Shown here one piece after another: positions 1 through 6,463 of a DNA stretch of 20,628 nucleotides. The stretch is from a virus. Location: the IMG/VR virus record IMGVR_UViG_3300023284_000011, positions 1 through 20,628 of that record; one strand, written 5' to 3'. Both the position numbers and the translations under genes were made by a program. Position 1 is the first letter of the stretch. Each line of letters starts with the position of its first letter. The notes under the pieces are model-generated. The model was not told where the DNA came from and did no database searches. It saw only the letters and a list, made by a program, of their open reading frames with translations.

Positions 1-145
1 TGACGAAACAAGTGTATTAGTGAAAGAATTTATCTCTTGTTATTGTCGGCTTAATATTGTTGATGAACCAGCAGAACAATGGCGAAATGCTGAAATGAAA
101 CGTTTGGCTTCTTTACAAGAGTTAATGTATTATGGAGGTATTTGA
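1..145 (+). CDS. Head-tail adaptor (connector), 3' end only
   Basis: This frame is open from the left edge and ends at TGA 143-145, giving 47 visible residues ending in LQELMYYGGI. Its start lies outside the window. It sits immediately upstream of a head-closure-like gene and overlaps that gene's ATG (TGATG), the usual place for the HK97 gp6-like adaptor that docks under the portal in 936 phages. The visible end is mostly helical in composition (RNAEMKRLASLQELM), as expected for the C-terminal helix of such adaptors. The functional call comes mainly from position and from resemblance to 936 gp7; the fragment is too short to prove it. It also carries the GGAGG (134-138) ribosome site of the next gene. 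Confidence 0.6.
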   Translation, partial: DETSVLVKEFISCYCRLNIVDEPAEQWRNAEMKRLASLQELMYYGGI

Positions 146-459
146 TGATATTTTCGCAAGTTACATTGCAAGTAGAGACGACTGTTAAGAAGAAGAACGG
201 TGCAGAAGCTAATGTTATAAAGCCTATCGTTTTACCAGCAGTCAAACAGAGAATTAGTCAGACAAGGCTTGATGAGTTTTCTATGATTGGGCTAGGTAAA
301 AACGTAAGATACGAGCTTAACGGAATCGGAGAAATGGAAGACTTGATTTTCAACTATTTCTTGGACGAAAAAGGCGATACTTTCAAGCGGACAACATGGG
401 AAAGAGACCCTAAGAATAATAAGGTGATTTTAGAGGGAGTCGTGAGCAACGGACTATGA
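145..459 (+). CDS. Head-closure / head-tail joining protein
   Basis: A 104-residue soluble protein. I chose ATG 145 because GGAGG at 134-138 sits 6 bases before it and because it overlaps the upstream stop; an in-frame TTG at 142 is less likely. It is the second gene of the head-tail connector set and fits the 936 gp8 slot, a stopper-type small beta protein that closes the DNA channel between adaptor and tail. No catalytic motif is visible and none is expected. Residues such as ELNGIGEMEDLIFNYFLDE suggest a mixed alpha/beta fold. The end overlaps the next ATG by four bases (ATGA at 456-459), indicating translational coupling. The exact role (stopper or other joining protein) is inferred from order. 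Confidence 0.6.
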   Translation: MIFSQVTLQVETTVKKKNGAEANVIKPIVLPAVKQRISQTRLDEFSMIGLGKNVRYELNGIGEMEDLIFNYFLDEKGDTFKRTTWERDPKNNKVILEGVVSNGL

Positions 460-797
460 GCGAATTTGATTCTTATATAGATTGGTACAACAATTTACTT
501 ACAATGCCTCTAAATGACGTTATTTTAGGCGTTAAGGACACGATAGAAGACAAGACGGTATATTTGTCACTTAGTGACTCAAAGGTGCTTAAAATGGATA
601 ATACGAGCTTTGTCATGGGTTACTATTATCAAGTTGTTTTATCTGTTAAAGATGTTGACGATGAACTTGTAGGACTAGTCGGAGATGTTTTACGAGACGG
701 TTGGAATATGACGAACTGGTCAGAGAATAGCCATTTGTACAATTATACCGGAACGGTTTATTTGCCTTGTGGTGCAGGTGGTCAACCATGGCAATGA
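456..797 (+). CDS. Tail completion / tail terminator-type protein
   Basis: A 113-residue protein that starts in an ATGA overlap with the preceding gene and ends just inside the next. It begins MSEFDSYIDWYNNLLTM and has a C-terminal stretch (SHLYNYTGTVYLPCGAGG) that looks like the last strands of a small beta protein. In 936 phages the third gene after the portal-proximal adaptor has been described as a tail completion or terminator protein; the fourth looks more like HK97 gp10. The assignment between these two slots is not certain from sequence alone. The protein is structural and would act at the head-proximal end of the tail tube, limiting its length and joining it to the capsid. Confidence 0.5.
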   Translation: MSEFDSYIDWYNNLLTMPLNDVILGVKDTIEDKTVYLSLSDSKVLKMDNTSFVMGYYYQVVLSVKDVDDELVGLVGDVLRDGWNMTNWSENSHLYNYTGTVYLPCGAGGQPWQ

Positions 798-1153
798 ATT
801 TACTTAATACAGCAAGCATAGCTAAAGAAATGCAAACTAAAGTAACGGAACGCATGGGCGATTGGTTTGAAGCAGAGTTTAAGGCAAAAGCTAATGCTGC
901 AGCCCGAAGGACTAGATTAATCAGAAGCCATGGTCATACCTATACTTATGCCAGATATCAAAATACTGGGCAATTGTCAAGTAACTTAAAGCAAGTTAAA
1001 AAAGGCGATAAAATAGTAGTAAATGCAGGAACTAGGGCTAATTACACTAGCGGTTATCATGGTATGTATTTCTTAGTTGAAAAAAATGGTATGCAAGACG
1101 TTAAAACAACATTGAAAAAAGGCGCTAATTATGCTAATTCAATGAAATTATAA
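788..1153 (+). CDS. HK97 gp10-like neck / tail completion protein
   Basis: A 121-residue basic protein. ATG 788 is preferred because AGGTGG at 776-781 lies 6 bases upstream. ATG 794 (an ATGA overlap with the previous stop) and TTG 767 are alternatives. The N-terminal helix (SIAKEMQTKVTERMGDWFEAEFKAKANAA), the basic segment RRTRLIRSHGHTYTYARYQNTGQL followed by a short beta region, and the C-terminal helix resemble the HK97 gp10 / SPP1 gp16.1 family that bridges connector and tail. It is the last connector gene; 56 bases separate it from the NPS gene, the first sizeable gap in the operon. Confidence is good that it is a neck/tail completion protein and moderate for the exact family. Confidence 0.6.
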   Translation: MAMNLLNTASIAKEMQTKVTERMGDWFEAEFKAKANAAARRTRLIRSHGHTYTYARYQNTGQLSSNLKQVKKGDKIVVNAGTRANYTSGYHGMYFLVEKNGMQDVKTTLKKGANYANSMKL

Positions 1154-1209
1154 AAGTAGAAAGTGACTTAATTACATTTGATTGAAATTAACAATGATGG
1201 TATTTTTAA

Positions 1210-4014
1210 ATGAGTTTAGATAATTTTAGAAATAGAACGATTTTGTGGGACACAGTCAACAAAGACCTTCCCCAGCCAATACAAATAATGCAAGGCGATG
1301 TCAATGCTAGAACGTTATTAATTAAAATAGTTGATAACGGAACTGAAATTGATTTAACTGGTCATTCATTAAAACTTACATATCAATATACTAACGATAG
1401 CAATTCAGGCTTTATTGTTGTACCTCCTAAGGACTTAATTAAGGGAGAGTTTGTTTTGGTAATTCCTACCGAAATGACAGCGCCAGGAGTTATTGAAGCG
1501 AACTTAATACTTCTCAATAAAGACAAAGATCAAGCCATTGTCAGCAAGAATCTTACATTTATATCAGATAGTTCTACTGTTTCTGATTTAGCTCAAGAAG
1601 TAAATAATAAGATTGATGATTTTACGAAATTATTATTGGAAAATATGCCACAAGTACTGCATAGTGAGTTGAATGATTTACATGCTCAAACTGATTCAAA
1701 TAAGAGCAATATTGAACTTAAAGCCAATCAAACTGATTTAGACAACTTACAGGCTACTGTTGATAAACAAGGTGTTGCAATTTCAACAAAAGCTGAACAA
1801 TCAGAGTTATCAATCACAAATAAAAATGTAACGACTATTCAAGAAACAGCAAAACAAGCTGAAACTGAAGCCAAAAATGCAATGGCAAAGGCTACCGAAG
1901 CACAAGCGAACAGTTTACCACTTAATGGCAATGCGGTCAGTGCAAGCAAACTGGAAACAGCTAGAAAACTTGGAGTAAATCTTCAAGCCTCAGCGTTTCA
2001 AAACTTTGACGGGACTGCTGACGCAACTGATATTGGAGTTTCAGGTGTGCTTCCTATTGCAAATGGAGGTACTTCAACAAGTGACGGAGTTATAAATACA
2101 ACAGCATACGCTAATAGCGCAGACGGTACGGACGGTTTCACAACTGTTTATCCGAATTTGAATTTGTTAGTTAATAGTTCAGCCAAAACCAAAGATGGGT
2201 TCTTTAAAAGTTTCGACAAAGTAGAAAACGGCTATGGAGAAGTTACAATAAAGGGAACTAATACATGGTTTGCTAAAAGCTTAAGAGATGGTTTCTCTAT
2301 TAAGCCTAGAGATTATAAACCCAACGATAAATATACGATGAGTATGGATGTTATGTTCACAAGTTGGAACGCTCCTGCTGGAACAACCATTAGTGGACTT
2401 TGGATCGGTCAGAGGTATACTTCTGGTGGAGGAATAGACTCATGGAAGCATATATGTACTATTGATTTACCTAAAAACCCTAGCAAAATGCTGAACCAAT
2501 GGATAAGAATAACACAAACTTCAACGATACCTCCGTATGAAAACCCTGCTGTTGGTACGCAAGCAGCCATCATGGCTAAATTTACCGGCCCTAGTGAAGG
2601 TAGTTTCACGATTAGAGTTAGAAAGCCAAAACTAGAACAAGGTTCAACTGCTACTCCTTGGATGCCCTCATCTAGCGAAGTAACAACTGCTGACTGGCCA
2701 AAGTATATTGGCTATAGTAATACCCTTAAAATTAATAAAGTTCCAACTGACTTTACTTGGTTTCCCATTGCAGATACAGATTTATCATCTCTTTTTGTCC
2801 ATAAATTAGGTGACGAATCAATTGAAAGTATATCTGTCAGTGGCTCGTTTTCTTCTAAAATTGTTTCTAGAAAAATTGAATCATCAACAATCAAGCATAC
2901 CTTTGTAAGAACAGGAAATACAGTTACACTTACTACAGAAACCAAATCAGTTATTGATCCAACTATCTCGTATGATATCCCACCTGGATATAGACCATTC
3001 AATGATGGCACTGACCCTATTTATGAACAGGTATTGTCCGGAGGGAAAAGTGCAACCATTAGTTCTTCCGACGCAAAATGGCAACCTCGTGCATCTAGTG
3101 GTTTAGATGCAAGATCAGTTGGAACGACTAGTTGGCCAACAAGTGATAGTTTCCCAGTGAAGTTTCCAATTAATAGATATAAACCATATATTGGTCAAGA
3201 TGGGGCAAAAGTAGGTAACGAATATTGGTTATTTGGTGGGTCATCGCCAGACCATAGGTCAACAGATTACATCCACAGGATCGATCCCACAAGTTTTAAA
3301 GAGATTGGGGTAATTAAGCACAATCTTGGACATGCTAACGGCGTTGATTATCGCGATAATGCATTACTTGTCTTTAATGGTAGTGCATATCCACCAGAGA
3401 TTAATTTATATAAAAACCCAGATAACGAAAAGACTGAGTTAAGAGTAAATGATCATGCAAACACTCAGATTATATTTAAAGAAGGTGGCAAGCGACTTCC
3501 TGGTGATGGTTCTGCATGTTTTGGCGTTGATAAAAAGACTGTTTATTATTCTTATACTACTGGCAGAAAACAAGTTGTAATTTTAAAAATTTTACTAGGT
3601 CTTGGCAACAATGATTTATCTGATAAAACTACTGATAAGTCTGATAACAAACATTGGGGTAGTTTCGTAAGTGGCAAAAGCAGTGATGATTACAATGGCA
3701 CTGCTCAAGTAATTGCGTCTTATACTGGTGACATTTTAGGGGATAATCAGCCTCAAGGAATGGCGTTTAACGGAGATTTATATTTAGGCGTATCTATGCA
3801 TGAACCAAAAGCTTATCAATTACGCCTACTTGATAACGGTAGATTTAAAGTCGTAGACATGTATAATGCAGAAACGACTGATGATGAAAATAGGGTCATT
3901 CCTTTAGAACCAGAAATTACACTTATTGATCCGGTAAAACGACGCTTATTTATTGGCTCAAGTAGTGCAACTGATAAAAGTCTATCAAACGTAGCCGAAT
4001 TTACTTTATATTAA
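1210..4014 (+). CDS. Neck passage structure (NPS) protein, BppU-like N-terminus
   Basis: A 934-residue protein. Residues 1 to about 125 resemble the BppU N-terminal domain that attaches accessory proteins to lactococcal phage tails. About 130-235 is a heptad-rich helical stalk. About 240-296 is a tail-fibre-type segment (FDGTADAT, LPIANGGTS). About 310-497 is a module framed by FTTVYPNLNLL (310-320) and ATPWMPSSSEV (481-491), like carbohydrate-binding modules of lactic phage tail proteins. About 655-934 is beta-rich with repeated blade-like strands (NEYWLFGG, GVDYRDNALLVFNG, PQGMAFNGDLYLGV), suggesting a propeller. Its place between neck and MTP genes matches the NPS gene present in some but not all 936 phages, which forms a collar and whiskers. 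The ribosome site is weak (GATGG at 1196-1200). It is probably an accessory adsorption protein; the glycan-binding role is inferred. Confidence 0.8.
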   Translation: MSLDNFRNRTILWDTVNKDLPQPIQIMQGDVNARTLLIKIVDNGTEIDLTGHSLKLTYQYTNDSNSGFIVVPPKDLIKGEFVLVIPTEMTAPGVIEANLILLNKDKDQAIVSKNLTFISDSSTVSDLAQEVNNKIDDFTKLLLENMPQVLHSELNDLHAQTDSNKSNIELKANQTDLDNLQATVDKQGVAISTKAEQSELSITNKNVTTIQETAKQAETEAKNAMAKATEAQANSLPLNGNAVSASKLETARKLGVNLQASAFQNFDGTADATDIGVSGVLPIANGGTSTSDGVINTTAYANSADGTDGFTTVYPNLNLLVNSSAKTKDGFFKSFDKVENGYGEVTIKGTNTWFAKSLRDGFSIKPRDYKPNDKYTMSMDVMFTSWNAPAGTTISGLWIGQRYTSGGGIDSWKHICTIDLPKNPSKMLNQWIRITQTSTIPPYENPAVGTQAAIMAKFTGPSEGSFTIRVRKPKLEQGSTATPWMPSSSEVTTADWPKYIGYSNTLKINKVPTDFTWFPIADTDLSSLFVHKLGDESIESISVSGSFSSKIVSRKIESSTIKHTFVRTGNTVTLTTETKSVIDPTISYDIPPGYRPFNDGTDPIYEQVLSGGKSATISSSDAKWQPRASSGLDARSVGTTSWPTSDSFPVKFPINRYKPYIGQDGAKVGNEYWLFGGSSPDHRSTDYIHRIDPTSFKEIGVIKHNLGHANGVDYRDNALLVFNGSAYPPEINLYKNPDNEKTELRVNDHANTQIIFKEGGKRLPGDGSACFGVDKKTVYYSYTTGRKQVVILKILLGLGNNDLSDKTTDKSDNKHWGSFVSGKSSDDYNGTAQVIASYTGDILGDNQPQGMAFNGDLYLGVSMHEPKAYQLRLLDNGRFKVVDMYNAETTDDENRVIPLEPEITLIDPVKRRLFIGSSSATDKSLSNVAEFTLY

Positions 4015-4060
4015 AGGTGCTTTTAACATCACTTTTATGAATAACGCGTTTAACTTAACT

Positions 4061-4081
4061 TAGTAGACTTTATATCTACTA
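4061..4081 (+). promoter_or_regulatory. Perfect hairpin in the MTP leader
   Basis: TAGTAGA (4061-4067) and TCTACTA (4075-4081) form a perfect 7-bp stem with a 7-base loop. It is followed by an A-rich stretch, not U, so it does not look like an intrinsic terminator on the + strand. It lies 25 bases before the ATG of the most abundant tail protein and upstream of AAAGGA (4091-4096). It could shield the 5' end of a processed MTP mRNA. That role is inference. Confidence 0.45.
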
Positions 4082-4105
4082 AAAAAATAAAAAGGAAAAT
4101 AGAAA

Positions 4106-5011
4106 ATGAAATTAGATTATAACTCACGTGAGATTTTCTTTGGTAATGAAGCTCTAATCGTAGCCGATATGGCCAAGGGAAGTAACGGAAAACCAGTTTT
4201 CACTAACCATAAAATTGTAACTGGTTTGGTATCAGTTAGCGAAATGGAAGACCAAGCGGAAACTAAAAGCTTTCCAGCTGATGACGTGCCAGACCATGGA
4301 GTAAAAAAAGGTGCTACCTTGCTTCAAGGTGAAATGGTATTTATTCAAACAGACCAAGCACTTAAAGAGGATATCTTAGGTCAACAACGAACAGCAAATG
4401 GCTTAGGTTGGTCTCCTACTGGTAATTGGAAAACTAAATGCGTTCAGTACCTTATTAAAGGTCGCAAGCGTGATAAAGTTACAGGAGAATTTATTGACGG
4501 TTATCGTGTAGTCGTTTATCCAAATTTGAGACCAACATCAGAAGCTACAAAAGAATCAGAAACAGATTCAGTAGACGGTGTAGACCCTATCCAATGGACT
4601 TTAGCAGTACAAGCAACTGATTCAGATATTTATTTGAATGGCGATAAAAAAGTTCCTGCTATTGAATACGAAATTTGGGGAGAACAAGCAAAAGATTTTG
4701 TAAAGAAAATGGAAAGTGGACTGTTCATCATGCAACCTGATACGGAACTTGCTGGTGCTGTTACGTTAATTCCTCCAGTTATTCCAAATGTTCAAACGAA
4801 AACCAAAGGGCGTAATGACGGAACAATTGTTTTACCAGCTTTCTTGAAAAACTCTAAAGGGCAAGATGTAAAAGTAACAGCGGTAATTAAAGATGTAAAA
4901 GGAAATATTGTAAGAAACAACGAACTTGCTCCTGGCGTTTATATCGTTACATTCTCTGCTGAAGGCTATCCAGATGTTTCGGTAGGCGTTGCTGTAACTG
5001 ACAAACCCTAG
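4106..5011 (+). CDS. Major tail protein (MTP), short form
   Basis: A 301-residue tail tube protein, closely recognisable as the 936-group MTP (ORF11 of sk1 and p2). It starts MKLDYNSREIFFGNEALIVAD with AAAGGA 9 bases upstream. The N-terminal part (to about residue 210) is the tube domain. The C-terminal part from about 225 (KGRNDGTIVLPAFLKNSKG ... GVYIVTFSAEGYPDVSVGVAV) is an Ig-like domain projecting from the tube. The frame ends at TAG 5009-5011, directly after AAA CCC. A +1 slip on CCC would fuse it to the 208 downstream codons (see the extension), giving a minor 509-residue form. The tube domain polymerises as stacked hexamers around the tape measure. Identification is strong. Confidence 0.92.
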   Translation: MKLDYNSREIFFGNEALIVADMAKGSNGKPVFTNHKIVTGLVSVSEMEDQAETKSFPADDVPDHGVKKGATLLQGEMVFIQTDQALKEDILGQQRTANGLGWSPTGNWKTKCVQYLIKGRKRDKVTGEFIDGYRVVVYPNLRPTSEATKESETDSVDGVDPIQWTLAVQATDSDIYLNGDKKVPAIEYEIWGEQAKDFVKKMESGLFIMQPDTELAGAVTLIPPVIPNVQTKTKGRNDGTIVLPAFLKNSKGQDVKVTAVIKDVKGNIVRNNELAPGVYIVTFSAEGYPDVSVGVAVTDKP

Positions 5012-5026
5012 TGTGCCCGACGGGGC
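5003..5026 (+). promoter_or_regulatory. Programmed +1 frameshift site, MTP to TpeX
   Basis: The MTP frame ends AAA CCC TAG (5003-5011). A tRNA on CCC (5006-5008) can re-pair one base downstream on CCT (5007-5009), turning the stop into C CCT AGT and continuing in the open frame to 5636. A GC hairpin follows 5 bases later (GCCC 5015-5018, loop GACG, GGGC 5023-5026) and could stall the ribosome. CCC before a stop is the same kind of slippery site described for Listeria phage PSA, and frameshifted MTP extensions are known in 936 phages. The -1 frame does not lead into the downstream ORF. Confidence 0.8.
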
Positions 5027-5636
5027 TTACCACGTAGCCTTTGCATATAGCAAAGATGGAAGAGATAGATTCACGACCGTTTATCCTAACTTGAACTTGT
5101 TAGACGGTACTAGAGATTTCAGCGGAAATTGGGCTAATGCAGGTAGTTGGCAAAATGACGGAACGCATGAAGGGCGAACTGTTAAGAAAACAACCGCTCA
5201 ATGGAATGGTATTCATAAAACATTTACTGCACCTAAAGACGGAACATATACGTTCTCAGCTGATGTAAAAGGGTCTGGCGGTAAGTCAAATATGTATAGA
5301 TACGTTTCCGTAAATGGTGGGGGATCAAATACTTTAGTAAAGGATAAAAAACTTGACGATTCATTTGATTGGCAAAGAGATTCCTTCACAGTAAACTTGA
5401 AAGCTGGTGACACTGTTAACCCTAGATATGAAATAAATGCTCCAAATGCAGGTACAACTTTATGGACTGCTGGTCATAAGTGGGAAGAGGGTCCAATTGC
5501 TACTCCTTGGATGCCTTCGTTTAGTGAAGTAACGCCCGAAGATTATCCAAGCTATATCGGAACATACACTGATAATGACTCTAACACACAAAGTACAGAC
5601 CCAGGAAAATATACTTGGAAAAAAATAGTAGAATAA
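5010..5636 (+). CDS. Tail protein extension (TpeX), made as an MTP fusion
   Basis: 208 codons in the +1 frame relative to MTP, ending at TAA 5634-5636. A GTG at 5013 exists but has no ribosome site, so translation by frameshift from MTP is far more likely. The extension starts with AYHVAFAYSKDGRDRFTTVY and ends with ATPWMPSFSEVTPEDYPSYI then a GTYTDN...YTWKK tail. Between them is a beta-rich module (DGTYTFSADVKGSGG, SMYRYVSVNG-type strands) typical of carbohydrate-binding modules of lactic phage tails. Decorating a minority of tube subunits, it could give weak reversible binding to cell-wall polysaccharide before the baseplate engages. The same flanking motifs occur in the NPS protein. The module call is family knowledge; the ligand is unknown. 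Confidence 0.82.
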   Translation, partial: SVPDGAYHVAFAYSKDGRDRFTTVYPNLNLLDGTRDFSGNWANAGSWQNDGTHEGRTVKKTTAQWNGIHKTFTAPKDGTYTFSADVKGSGGKSNMYRYVSVNGGGSNTLVKDKKLDDSFDWQRDSFTVNLKAGDTVNPRYEINAPNAGTTLWTAGHKWEEGPIATPWMPSFSEVTPEDYPSYIGTYTDNDSNTQSTDPGKYTWKKIVE

Positions 5637-5655
5637 ATAAAGGAATATATATAAA

Positions 5656-5931
5656 ATGGCAAAACAATTAAGCACAGCACGTAAATTTAAAATGATTACA
5701 GGTAAAGACCTTTTTCAACAACAAAAGGCAATGGATACAGAACTTAAAAAAGAAGACGGAGAAATTACTGATGTGATGGAGTTCGTTCAATATGGTTTAT
5801 ACTTGGCTCTTTTTCAAGATAACATTGTAAAAGCTAAAAGCGACTTTGCAGACTTTCGTACTAGCTTTGAGTTCGATACTGACGGTAAAGGTCTTAAAGA
5901 ACTCGTCGAACTGTGGCAGAAAGAAATTTAA
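5656..5931 (+). CDS. Tail assembly chaperone 1 (ORF12 type)
   Basis: A 91-residue helical protein starting MAKQLSTARKFKMITGKDLF, recognisable as the 936 ORF12 tape-measure chaperone (gpG equivalent). It lies between the tail tube and tape measure genes, where such chaperones always sit. In the p2 system ORF12 is known from its structure to form oligomers thought to wrap the hydrophobic tape measure before tube assembly. The ribosome site is weak (AAAGGAAT at 5639-5646, 9 bases before the ATG). The gene ends at TAA 5929-5931 and does not overlap the second chaperone gene, unlike the G/GT pair of lambda. Confidence 0.8.
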   Translation: MAKQLSTARKFKMITGKDLFQQQKAMDTELKKEDGEITDVMEFVQYGLYLALFQDNIVKAKSDFADFRTSFEFDTDGKGLKELVELWQKEI

Positions 5932-5950
5932 TGAGCTGAAAGGACTGTAA

Positions 5951-6463
5951 ATGATTTTAAAACATGCAATTAGATACTTAGAACTAACTGGTTCGGACTT
6001 TATTACAGATTTAAAAGACTTTGCAGACCTACAGAAATCTTTTGTCGCTGGTTATATTCCTGATGACTTTACGGAGCAAATGGAGAGCTTTACAGACAAG
6101 TTGTTGATACTTTGGGTAGATTGTAACGGAGGACTGCAAAACGCCTTAGACGACAAAACAGAGCTTCCTACAACTAATGAGTTAATCAATATCTTCTGTA
6201 AGACTGTTTTTATTAAAGAAGAAGAGGAAACGGAAGACGATATGGTCTTCTTTTCTTCTAGTCCATTGATTAAGAAGAAGAAAGATACTGTAAAGGGAAA
6301 TAAAACTTTAGAACTTTTGACTGTTTTAGGCAATAACGAAATTGATATAACGCAGTTCATGGAAATGGAACTAGAACTTGTTTATAAATTAATCGAACTT
6401 ATTGCAGAGAAGAAGAAAGAGGAAAAAGAAAAAGAGAAAAGGCGTAAAAGAAAGGGTATGTAA
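5951..6463 (+). CDS. Tail assembly chaperone 2 (ORF13 type)
   Basis: A 170-residue protein starting MILKHAIRYLELTGSDFITD. The N-terminal 150 residues are mainly helical and acidic (KEEEETEDDM). The last 25 are an extreme charged run of Lys, Glu and Arg ending RRKRKGM. By position it is the gpT-like partner of ORF12, expected to bind the tape measure during assembly; it is not in the virion in related phages. AAAGG (5939-5943) precedes ATG 5951 by 7 bases. Its frame is closed just upstream by TAA 5948-5950, so it must initiate independently. It overlaps the tape measure start by one base (TAATG, 6461-6465). Confidence 0.72.
   Translation: MILKHAIRYLELTGSDFITDLKDFADLQKSFVAGYIPDDFTEQMESFTDKLLILWVDCNGGLQNALDDKTELPTTNELINIFCKTVFIKEEEETEDDMVFFSSSPLIKKKKDTVKGNKTLELLTVLGNNEIDITQFMEMELELVYKLIELIAEKKKEEKEKEKRRKRKGM

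Noticed and set aside
4049-4076. Promoter ahead of the major tail gene
   Set aside because: TTTAAC and TATATC are poor matches and overlap the hairpin; the evidence is too weak to call.
5013-5636. TpeX as an independent gene from GTG 5013
   Set aside because: No ribosome site precedes the GTG, and the CCC.TAG junction with downstream hairpin gives a simple fusion route.
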